Of a DNA stretch of 5,008 bases, positions 1 through 5,008 are shown piece after piece. The stretch lies in the NCBI GenBank assembly GCA_902475285.1, contig CABRZA010000157.1, forward strand, positions 1 through 5,008, in the 5' to 3' direction. The position numbers and the translations under genes are program-made. Position 1 is the first letter of the stretch, and each line of letters opens with the position of its first letter. The notes under the pieces were generated by a model, which was given only the letters and a program-made list of their open reading frames with translations, was not told the DNA's origin and ran no database searches. This stretch comes from an uncultured Porphyromonadaceae bacterium (GTDB taxonomy: Bacteria; Bacteroidota; Bacteroidia; Bacteroidales; Muribaculaceae).

Positions 1-1
1 T

Positions 2-796
2 TCCGACAGCATCGAAGGCGGGTGGTCCGACGATTATCTCACCACTATGACAGTGTATGTAGCTGGGCGCAAACAATATCTCACGCCGGCGCAGCTCAGC
101 ACCATCAACGACAAAGTCCAAGTCACCTTCCTCGAGGCTCTCGACAATCTCATCCGAAGCTACTATGGTCGGAGTATGACGTCGGGCTCTTATGCCGACA
201 ATCCCAAACTTCTCCGTGCCTACAAAGGACTCGAAGCCACAGCAGCGCAGTATCCCGACATCAAGTCGCTGCCGGCGTGGAGCAAGCTCAAGAATCTCAA
301 AAGCGCCCACGAGGCCATATATAACTTCGGACAGAAGAGCCACACCGTACAACCGCGCCTCAAACCCAGCTTGAAGTGGAACGGCTCCGTACCTGAAGGC
401 GTGAAGCACGGCAATCTCTTCAACTACAATTCCTACCGAAACCAGCAGGAAAGCACGCGCACGAGCCTCTCGGCCAAATGCAACGCCTTTACCGAACTCA
501 GTTCCTCGCCCTGGACTACACAGGCACTCTCCAAGGAGCAGCTCGACGCAACCATCGACGTCGCATGTACAGCATACCGCACCGGCGAGCAGCTGGCTAT
601 CGACGTTTTCGCCGCATCTATGATGTCCGATATCCACATGCACATCACCGCCAGCGACCGCTTTACAAAAGAGCAGGGCACACCATTCATCGGCGCCCTC
701 GACAGCTTCATCACCATCCTATCCAACGACGGCTACTCCACCACCTCCCTCCGGGGCGCCCGCGATTCCTACAACCGCGTCTACCTCACCGATTGA
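2..796 (+). CDS. Hypothetical protein, C-terminal part (5' end outside window)
   Basis: The reading frame is open from the first complete codon at base 2 to a TGA at 794-796. About 15 codons precede the first in-frame ATG (base 47) with no stop, so the gene probably begins upstream and the 264 residues seen are its C-terminal part. I do not recognise the family. The visible part is polar and looks mainly alpha-helical, with no membrane segment and no obvious catalytic signature. The only eye-catching motif is a histidine-containing stretch, SDIHMHITASDRF, near the C-terminal third, which by itself does not identify a metal site. The 67-bp gap and a promoter-like box before the next gene suggest it is not in the same tight operon, although both genes point the same way. 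If the gene did start at base 47 the protein would be 249 aa. Confidence is high that it is coding and low on function. Confidence 0.75.
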   Translation, partial: SDSIEGGWSDDYLTTMTVYVAGRKQYLTPAQLSTINDKVQVTFLEALDNLIRSYYGRSMTSGSYADNPKLLRAYKGLEATAAQYPDIKSLPAWSKLKNLKSAHEAIYNFGQKSHTVQPRLKPSLKWNGSVPEGVKHGNLFNYNSYRNQQESTRTSLSAKCNAFTELSSSPWTTQALSKEQLDATIDVACTAYRTGEQLAIDVFAASMMSDIHMHITASDRFTKEQGTPFIGALDSFITILSNDGYSTTSLRGARDSYNRVYLTD

Positions 797-836
797 AACT
801 CTCCTTTCAACGTGGCGAAAAAAAGTTATAAAAGCG

Positions 837-844
837 TATATTTG
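837..844 (+). promoter_or_regulatory. Bacteroidota-type -7 promoter box (TAnnTTTG)
   Basis: TATATTTG matches exactly the -7 consensus TAnnTTTG used by the primary sigma factor of Bacteroidota. It lies 19 bp before the ATG at 864, which would place the transcription start near 850 and give a 5' leader of about a dozen bases. A run of seven A (818-824) lies just upstream. The -33 element (TTTG) is poor: at the usual 19-21 bp spacing there is only GTGG/TGGC, and the nearest TTT-containing match (805-808) is too far away. The box fits as the promoter of the four-gene operon. Confidence 0.5.
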
Positions 845-863
845 GAAGATTAAACCATAAGAT

Positions 864-2438
864 ATGGCAAAGCTAAAAGAAGTATTGGGCAGCGAGGTGC
901 ATTGGCAGCTCGACCCCTGGCACACCAAGGACCAGGCCTACACGCGCCTGCGGATGCTGCTGGGCGACGATGTGCGCTACTTCGCGCCCGTGTATGTCAC
1001 GCACGGCTCCTTCTATTGGTCCGACCCCGAGCCCGACGGCTGGCGCATGCTCACCGACGCCACTCCTGCCGAGCGTCAGGATATTATGGCCATGCTGGGG
1101 CGTCTCCGCAGCCGTGCCGAGCAGCAGTATCCTCGCGAAATCACGCGCATAGGACATATATTCACTTGGCCCAACGACGACTATGTGTTCTTCCGCCGTT
1201 CGCCCGGCGGCGACATCGACGTGCGTGTCACCGGCTGGGGCTTTGCCAACTTCCACCGCGCTTATGGGGGCGGTATTCAGGAAGATCCCGTCGACGACAA
1301 ACGCCGCGAAGTGCGCTGCTCCTTCTCCATCGACGGCATCAAGCAGCCCGCACGCGCTTTCAAGTATCTGCAAGGCACGGCGTGGGCCGAACAGACCACC
1401 GACGCCGAGGGATTTTTCAGCTTCGGAATTCTCGCGCCGGGTGTCTCGCTCCGACTTGTCGACGCTCCTACGGGCAAGGACAGCACCGTTACCGTCGACG
1501 AGGATACCCACGACGTCGACATCGACGTGACCGAATACCTCACCGTGCGCGTGCAGGCGCGGCACGACGACCGTCCTGTCGACGGCGAGGAAGCACACCT
1601 TGTCTACGGCCACCGCGCGGCCTCCATGACGCTGCGCAACGGCGTTGCCGAGTGCCAGCTGCCCTGGCTCGAAGGCAAGGAATGCCGTGTGGAGCTGCGC
1701 GGCGAGAGCCAGAGCCGACAGCTCGACAAGGCGCAGGTCAACGTCTTTACATTCGAGTTCCTCACGCCGCCTCCTGAAATCGTACCCGAGCCAGAACCCG
1801 CGGTAGAGTTCAATGCCTCGGTGCTGGTAGTGGACCAGGACAACAACTCCGTGCGCGACTATCCCATAAACATCGATCTCGGCCAGGGCGCGCAACCCTT
1901 CCTCACCGACGATTACGGCCGTATTGACATAGGGCGCGTGGTGAGCGGCAATACCATGATTGTGGCCGACGGCAACAATCCTTCCTACAACCGCAGTTAC
2001 ACCCTCGACTCCAATCAGCCTGAGTATGTGTTCACGCTCCCGTTCAGCAGCGTACCCGCCGACGGCGACTGCGTGCTCCGCGTAATCGAGAAGGACAAAC
2101 GCCCCTCGGCCGGCACCACATGCATACTCTCGCAGGACGACACCCGCGTGATGGCGCACCTCGACGAAAAGGGCGAGATGCTCTTCGACTCGGCCGACTT
2201 CAAGCCCGACCGGAAAATCAACGTGGGCCTCTATTCGCGCCGCCGTCCATTCCCGCCGCTGAGCTTCGATTTCGACGAGACGGAGAAAGAGTACGAACTC
2301 GTCGAGGTTGACGGCCCGACGCCATGGTGGAAGGTCGCTCTCGAAATACTCTCCGTGGTAGGCGCCGGTGTGGGCATATTGGCCCTCTCGGCCGTAGCCT
2401 ACGGGTTCTATCGTCATTTACCATTATTCTTCGCATAA
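864..2438 (+). CDS. Tail-anchored multi-domain protein with repeated beta-sandwich (Ig/carboxypeptidase-regulatory-like) modules
   Basis: This 524-aa protein is of unknown function and first in the operon. The start is firm: an in-frame TAA at 858-860 precedes the ATG. Residues 1 to about 145 form an aromatic-rich N-terminal domain I do not recognise, ending in a VTGWGFANF stretch. After it come four stretches of about 75-90 residues, starting near residues 150, 227, 318 and 402. They alternate beta-strands with turn motifs such as TTDAEGFFSF and TDDYGRIDI, the look of Ig-like or carboxypeptidase-regulatory-like folds. A Pro/Glu-rich linker (about 302-314) separates the second and third. There is no N-terminal signal peptide. 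A single hydrophobic segment (about 495-516) lies near the C-terminus, followed by RH and a short hydrophobic tail, so the protein looks tail-anchored with its bulk in the cytoplasm. That is unusual for such modules. The domain calls are from pattern only. It is 6 nt from the DUF1294 gene, implying co-expression. Confidence 0.85.
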   Translation: MAKLKEVLGSEVHWQLDPWHTKDQAYTRLRMLLGDDVRYFAPVYVTHGSFYWSDPEPDGWRMLTDATPAERQDIMAMLGRLRSRAEQQYPREITRIGHIFTWPNDDYVFFRRSPGGDIDVRVTGWGFANFHRAYGGGIQEDPVDDKRREVRCSFSIDGIKQPARAFKYLQGTAWAEQTTDAEGFFSFGILAPGVSLRLVDAPTGKDSTVTVDEDTHDVDIDVTEYLTVRVQARHDDRPVDGEEAHLVYGHRAASMTLRNGVAECQLPWLEGKECRVELRGESQSRQLDKAQVNVFTFEFLTPPPEIVPEPEPAVEFNASVLVVDQDNNSVRDYPINIDLGQGAQPFLTDDYGRIDIGRVVSGNTMIVADGNNPSYNRSYTLDSNQPEYVFTLPFSSVPADGDCVLRVIEKDKRPSAGTTCILSQDDTRVMAHLDEKGEMLFDSADFKPDRKINVGLYSRRRPFPPLSFDFDETEKEYELVEVDGPTPWWKVALEILSVVGAGVGILALSAVAYGFYRHLPLFFA

Positions 2439-2444
2439 TATATC

Positions 2445-2744
2445 ATGTACTACGACCCTATGTTCTCCGGCAGCACATTCCTATATCTCCTGCTTGTGTT
2501 CATGAACGTCATAGGTTTCGCGCTCATGGGCTACGACAAGCATTGCGCCCACTACGGCAAGCGCCGTATCCCCGAAGCCGTCCTCATGGTCGTTGCCGTG
2601 GCTCTCGGCGCCTTCGGCGAGCTCTGCGGCATGCTCTTCTTCAACCATAAGACGCGCAAGCCGCTCTTCAACATCGGCGTCCCCGTGGTGCTCTTCGCCC
2701 AGGTGCTCATCCTTGCATATATGTTCACGCATTTCACATTCTGA
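2445..2744 (+). CDS. DUF1294 family small membrane protein
   Basis: This is a 99-aa integral membrane protein. It shows the family's conserved landmarks in the expected order: YDK at residues 30-32 after the first membrane segment, RIPE at 41-44, a glycine-containing second hydrophobic segment (about 45-65), then the HKT motif at 68-70 followed by KPLF. Three membrane segments are likely, at about 10-28, 45-65 and 77-96. Length and layout fit a complete stand-alone DUF1294 protein (in other proteins the domain can follow a cold-shock domain, which is absent here). The biochemical role of the family is unknown. The ATG lies 6 nt after the upstream stop and the TGA 5 nt before the next start, so it is internal to the operon and probably translated by reinitiation or coupling. 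Family assignment is confident; function is open. Confidence 0.88.
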   Translation: MYYDPMFSGSTFLYLLLVFMNVIGFALMGYDKHCAHYGKRRIPEAVLMVVAVALGAFGELCGMLFFNHKTRKPLFNIGVPVVLFAQVLILAYMFTHFTF

Positions 2745-2749
2745 GCCAT

Positions 2750-3331
2750 ATGGACCGCAACAATCCCAACACACGTCCTCCGGCACCTCCTGCCGAGGCT
2801 CTCCCCAAAAACCGCCGCGGCGCCCTCACGGGCTGGCTCGTGGGTGTCTACGCCCTGCTCATAGCGCTGCTGATGCTCAGCAACTGCCACGGCTGCGACC
2901 GCGACGAAACACCGGCGCCGACTCCCACGCCCGGCGACGTAGAAGAGCGTGCCGAAAACGTCGGCAACGACGGCGAAATCAAGGTAACAGCCCTTTGGGA
3001 CTTCCACGGCGACGTCGACCTCCATGTCACCGAGCCCAACGGAACCGAGCTGTGGTTCCGCAATATGAAGGACCGCCGCACCGGCGGCGAGCTCGACGTC
3101 GACGACATTCCCGGCGGCCCCGGCTCGGCCGAGAACGTATACTGGACGCATCCCGACCCCGGCACATACAAGGTTGAATTAGTGATGTACAACATCAGCC
3201 CCATGGCCCCCAACGGCGGCATGGTGAATGTGGTGATAAAGGTCAACGGCCAAACCGAGACCATCCCCGTGCGTCTGTCGTACGACAGCCAGCGCGTCAC
3301 CGTCAAGACCTTCACCTACGGCAACCGCTGA
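2750..3331 (+). CDS. Membrane-anchored DUF2135 (YfaP-like) domain protein
   Basis: This is a 193-aa protein. Residues 1-25 are Pro-rich and end in a basic cluster (KNRRG, 20-24). One hydrophobic segment follows (about 26-44), ending in LMLSNCHGC. A Thr/Pro linker (about 53-62) leads to a globular C-terminal domain (about 75-190). That domain has the DUF2135 hallmarks: a tryptophan strand followed by DVDLHVTEPNG (88-98), then TGGELDVDD (111-119), GPGSAENVYW (123-132) and PGTYKVELVMYN (137-148). The positive-inside rule places the domain in the periplasm. The segment could instead be a lipoprotein signal with Cys46, but Asn at -1 is not a normal lipobox residue, so a type II membrane anchor is more likely. 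Function is unknown; the many Asp residues could bind Ca2+, which is inference only. The gene is 5 nt from both neighbours, deep in the operon. Confidence 0.85.
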   Translation: MDRNNPNTRPPAPPAEALPKNRRGALTGWLVGVYALLIALLMLSNCHGCDRDETPAPTPTPGDVEERAENVGNDGEIKVTALWDFHGDVDLHVTEPNGTELWFRNMKDRRTGGELDVDDIPGGPGSAENVYWTHPDPGTYKVELVMYNISPMAPNGGMVNVVIKVNGQTETIPVRLSYDSQRVTVKTFTYGNR

Positions 3332-3336
3332 CGCCG

Positions 3337-4734
3337 ATGGACATACTTAATAGCATCAACGACTGGCTGTGGACCTACCTCCTCATTGCCGTACTCCTCG
3401 GCGGGGGAGTATGGTTCACCGTCCGCAGCCGTGCCGTGCAGTTTACCATGGTGGCCGAGATGTGCCGCCTGCTGCTGCGCTCGGGCAAGAAGCACGACGT
3501 GGGCGGAAGTCCGCATCACCGCGTGAGCTCCTTTCAGGCTTTCGCCATAAGTCTCGCAAGCCGTGTGGGCACGGGCAATATCGCCGGCGTGGCAATAGCC
3601 ATAACCCTCGGAGGCCCCGGCGCCGTGTTCTGGATGTGGATAGTCGCCCTCGTGGGGTCGGCGAATGCCTTCGTCGAGTCGACTCTTGCCCAGCTCTTCA
3701 AGGTGAAGGGGCAGAACTCCTTCCGCGGCGGTCCGGCGTATTACATATGGCACGGCATAGGGCAGCGCGCATGGGCCGTGACCTTCGCCGTGCTCATCAC
3801 CGTGACCTTCGCCTTAGCTTTCAACTCCGTGCAGGCCAACACCATAGCTCTTGCTCTGCACAATAGCTTCGGCGTGTCGCCCTGGCTCACTGGAGCGGTA
3901 TGCACGGCGGCTACGTTGACCGTAATTTTCGGCGGCGTGGGCCGCATAGCCCGCATCAACGAGTTGCTGGTGCCCGTCATGGCGCTCTTCTACATTGGCT
4001 TGGCTCTCTATGTGGTGATTACCCGCCTCACGCTCTTCCCGCATGTGATGGCTCTTATCGTCGACAATGCCTTCGGCCTCGACCAGGCCGTTGGCGGTGG
4101 CATGGGCATGGCGGTGATTATGGGGGTGAAGCGCGGCTTGTTCAGCAACGAGGCGGGCGAGGGCAGTACGCCCAACGCGGCCGCCACTGCCGCCGTGAGT
4201 CACCCGGTGAAGCAAGGACTCATCCAGACCATGGGTGTCTACGTCGACACCCTCCTGGTGTGCACCGCCACGGCGTTCATCATCCTGTGCAGCGGGGTGT
4301 TCGACAGCGGACTCACCGGCATTGAGCTCACGCAGCTTGCCCTTGCCACCGAGGTGGGCGATGCGGCAGCCGTCTTCGTGGCTGTTGCCGTGTTGCTCTT
4401 TGCCTTCACGAGCATCATATCCAACTACTACTACGGCGAAACCAATACCGCCTTTATCCGCAACGACCGCCGCATCATCACCGGCCTGCGCCTCGCCACC
4501 GCAGCTGCCGTGATGACCGGCTCAGTGGCCGCTCTCGAAACAGTGTGGGTTCTGGCCGACATTACCATGGCCCTCATGACGCTCTGCAATATGACTGCCA
4601 TCCTTGTCCTCGGCCGCTATGCCATGCTCTGCCTCGCCGACTACCGCCGCCAGCGCGCCCGCGGCCTCGACCCCCACTATCACCGCTCCACAATCCCCGA
4701 AATCGCCCCCCGCACCCCATCCTGGCCGGAGTGA
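3337..4734 (+). CDS. Sodium:alanine/glycine symporter, AGCS family (AlsT/AgcS-like)
   Basis: This is a 465-aa multispanning inner-membrane carrier expected to import a small neutral amino acid (alanine, glycine, possibly glutamine or serine) with Na+. It carries the family signature GGPGAVFWMWIVALVG at residues 92-107, preceded by GTGNIAGVA (78-86) in the unwound part of an early helix. It also has the highly conserved RGLFSNEAGEGSTPNAAATA block at 266-285. The N-terminus (short amphipathic start, membrane helix, then the VQF motif) aligns well with the family, supporting the ATG at 3337, and the length is typical (about 440-540 aa). The last 30 or so residues are basic and Pro-rich and probably cytoplasmic. 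The TGA is followed at once by an in-frame TAG, a tandem stop. It is last in the operon, 5 nt after the DUF2135 gene; no biochemical link to the three preceding genes is evident. The exact substrate cannot be read from sequence. All signature blocks are intact, so it is probably functional. Confidence 0.96.
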   Translation: MDILNSINDWLWTYLLIAVLLGGGVWFTVRSRAVQFTMVAEMCRLLLRSGKKHDVGGSPHHRVSSFQAFAISLASRVGTGNIAGVAIAITLGGPGAVFWMWIVALVGSANAFVESTLAQLFKVKGQNSFRGGPAYYIWHGIGQRAWAVTFAVLITVTFALAFNSVQANTIALALHNSFGVSPWLTGAVCTAATLTVIFGGVGRIARINELLVPVMALFYIGLALYVVITRLTLFPHVMALIVDNAFGLDQAVGGGMGMAVIMGVKRGLFSNEAGEGSTPNAAATAAVSHPVKQGLIQTMGVYVDTLLVCTATAFIILCSGVFDSGLTGIELTQLALATEVGDAAAVFVAVAVLLFAFTSIISNYYYGETNTAFIRNDRRIITGLRLATAAAVMTGSVAALETVWVLADITMALMTLCNMTAILVLGRYAMLCLADYRRQRARGLDPHYHRSTIPEIAPRTPSWPE

Positions 4735-4781
4735 TAGCCAATGAGTGCTGAGAGGGTGTTGCAAAAGGCCGTGTTTTAGCA
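4735..4781. other. Non-coding leader to the palindrome
   Basis: This short stretch after the symporter has no credible ORF. The only structure is a weak hairpin pairing TGCAAAA (4760-4766) with TTTTaGCA (4774-4781) across a 7-nt loop, with one bulged A. It ends one base inside the palindrome's left edge. The GGGTGTTGCAAAA string looks like the end of a mobile element, but with no partner copy in the window this is only an impression. Confidence 0.3.
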
Positions 4782-4782
4782 A

Positions 4783-4800
4783 GAGTCGCGAAGCGACGAT
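4783..4800. repeat. 18-nt repeat unit GAGTCnCGAAGnGACGAT, copy 1
   Basis: This copy holds a 5-bp mini-hairpin, GTCGC-GAA-GCGAC (4785-4797). The same unit recurs in direct orientation at 4862-4879 with two changes that compensate each other in the stem. It recurs inverted at 4899-4916 (exact inverse of copy 2) and, more diverged, at 4978-4995. Confidence 0.75.
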
Positions 4801-4811
4801 ATTATTGTTAA

Positions 4812-4838
4812 CCCCAGACGACCGCAGGGAGTCTGGGG
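4812..4838. repeat. Left middle arm: 8-bp hairpin CCCCAGAC/GTCTGGGG
   Basis: CCCCAGAC (4812-4819) pairs perfectly with GTCTGGGG (4831-4838) around an 11-nt loop (4820-4830). The whole 27-nt unit recurs as an exact reverse complement at 4940-4966, so each arm of the big palindrome is itself a hairpin. It is not followed by a T-run. Confidence 0.85.
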
Positions 4839-4860
4839 ATTCAAGTGCAAAACCGACGAA

Positions 4861-4917
4861 TGAGTCTCGAAGAGACGATGTTGACAAGGCTGCTCTACAT
4901 CGTCTCTTCGAGACTCA
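4861..4917. repeat. Central perfect 21-bp stem with 15-nt loop
   Basis: Bases 4861-4881 and 4897-4917 are exact reverse complements, leaving the loop 4882-4896 at the dyad axis. This is the strongest simple stem-loop in the window and the best candidate for a terminator-like or mRNA-stabilising structure. No T-run follows (AACCATTTG). Each arm also contains its own small hairpin, GTCTC-GAA-GAGAC at 4864-4876 and GTCTC-TTC-GAGAC at 4902-4914. Confidence 0.85.
4862..4879. repeat. 18-nt repeat unit GAGTCnCGAAGnGACGAT, copy 2
   Basis: This copy is identical to copy 1 (4783-4800) at 16 of 18 positions. The two differences (G to T and C to A) sit opposite each other in the mini-hairpin stem 4864-4876, so pairing is kept. 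It forms most of the left arm of the central stem. Confidence 0.75.
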
Positions 4918-4939
4918 ACCATTTGATGCTCATGATATT

Positions 4940-4966
4940 CCCCAGACTCCCTGCGGTCGTCTGGGG
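4940..4966. repeat. Right middle arm: inverted copy of the 27-nt hairpin unit
   Basis: This is an exact reverse complement of 4812-4838. Its own stem is CCCCAGAC (4940-4947) with GTCTGGGG (4959-4966) and an 11-nt loop. Three T follow (4967-4969), too few for a convincing intrinsic terminator. Confidence 0.85.
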
Positions 4967-4977
4967 TTTACCATAAC

Positions 4978-4995
4978 GACGTCGCTGCGCGACTC
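4978..4995. repeat. Inverted, diverged copy of the 18-nt unit
   Basis: The stem GTCGC (4981-4985) / GCGAC (4989-4993) is conserved with copy 1, while the 3-nt loop is TGC instead of the TTC expected from an exact inverse. The change therefore falls in the mini-hairpin loop. Just beyond it, CGATATCG (5000-5007) is a further 8-bp palindrome at the window edge. Confidence 0.65.
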
Positions 4996-5008
4996 TCGTC
5001 GATATCGC

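Larger units (their letters stand above)
864..4734 (+). other. Predicted four-gene operon
   Basis: The four genes run in one direction with gaps of 6, 5 and 5 nt. There is no room for internal promoters or terminators in the gaps, and none of the starts has a recognisable Shine-Dalgarno sequence. The only promoter-like box is at 837-844, and the first long non-coding stretch follows the last gene. Cotranscription is inferred from this spacing. Confidence 0.8.
4782..4996. repeat. 215-bp interrupted palindrome with one dyad axis near 4889
   Basis: Three blocks pair across the same centre (positions summing to 9778). The outer arms 4782-4809 and 4969-4996 pair with six mismatches in 28. The middle arms 4810-4839 and 4939-4968 pair perfectly over 30 bp. 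The inner arms 4861-4881 and 4897-4917 pair perfectly over 21 bp around a 15-nt loop. Between middle and inner arms lie 21 unpaired bases on each side (4840-4860 and 4918-4938), equal in length but unrelated in sequence. As RNA it could fold into one very long rod or into several small hairpins. It follows the symporter gene and may act as a transcription terminator, an mRNA 3' stabiliser or an intergenic repeat of REP/MITE type. No U-tract supports a classical terminator. The window ends 12 bases beyond, so the right boundary and the next gene are unknown. Confidence 0.9.

Noticed and set aside
873..2417. Long minus-strand open frame of 514 codons opposite the 524-aa gene
   Set aside because: It mirrors almost exactly the extent of the plus-strand gene. 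The translation is a low-complexity mix of V, A, E, H and R, as expected from the antisense of GC-rich codons. The plus-strand product has plausible domains, a membrane anchor and operon spacing.
1300..3130. Frequent GTCGAC and GACGTCGAC strings as possible binding sites
   Set aside because: They fall in frame as Val-Asp and Asp-Val-Asp codons throughout the coding regions, so codon bias and acidic protein composition explain them.
2552..3151. Minus-strand open frame of 199 codons spanning the DUF1294 and DUF2135 genes
   Set aside because: It crosses two well-supported plus-strand genes with clear family motifs, and its product shows no domain; it is an antisense shadow.
4751..4766. Insertion sequence terminal inverted repeat (GAGGGTGTTGCAAAA-like)
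   Set aside because: No inverted partner, target-site duplication or transposase lies in the window, so only the resemblance remains.
4812..4838. Intrinsic transcription terminator
   Set aside because: The stem is good, but ATTCAAGTG follows instead of a T-run, and the mirrored copy at 4940-4966 has only three T. It is kept as a repeat rather than a terminator.
4522..4887. Minus-strand open frame of 121 codons running from the palindrome into the symporter gene
   Set aside because: It overlaps the end of the symporter, and its N-terminal part is encoded by the repeat arms. There is no family motif and no promoter-like signal.
4782..4996. CRISPR array
   Set aside because: There are only two direct 18-nt copies, with the others inverted, and no regular spacer spacing. 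The organisation is a palindrome.

Overview
The window looks like chromosome from a GC-rich member of the Bacteroidota, most likely a gut Bacteroidales. A Muribaculaceae-type genome is my first guess and Alistipes an alternative. The reasons are: no purine-rich Shine-Dalgarno sequence before any of the four visible starts; an exact Bacteroidota-type -7 promoter box (TAnnTTTG) before the main operon; GC-rich codon use with many GTC GAC (Val-Asp) pairs; and membrane protein families common in this group. The taxon is an inference; no rRNA or marker gene is present.

Layout, all genes on the + strand. (1) Bases 2-796 hold the 3' end of an unrecognised, mostly helical, soluble-looking protein. (2) A 67-bp gap (797-863) carries an A-tract and the -7 box. 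(3) Bases 864-4734 form one compact four-gene operon with gaps of only 6, 5 and 5 nt. Its genes encode a 524-aa protein with several predicted beta-sandwich repeats and one C-terminal membrane anchor, a 99-aa DUF1294 membrane protein, a 193-aa membrane-anchored DUF2135 (YfaP-like) protein, and a 465-aa sodium:alanine/glycine symporter of the AGCS family. (4) Bases 4735-5008 contain no gene. They hold a 215-bp interrupted palindrome (4782-4996) with a single dyad axis near base 4889, built from smaller nested hairpins.

How the parts may work together: the 524-aa, DUF1294 and DUF2135 proteins are all membrane-associated and their genes are packed together, so a shared role at the inner membrane is plausible. 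None of the three has a known biochemical function. The symporter is the only gene with a confident role (Na+-coupled uptake of a small neutral amino acid). It may simply be co-transcribed. The most unusual features are the palindrome, whose small hairpins show compensatory base changes, and the pairing of a signal-less, C-terminally anchored multi-repeat protein with a DUF2135 protein.
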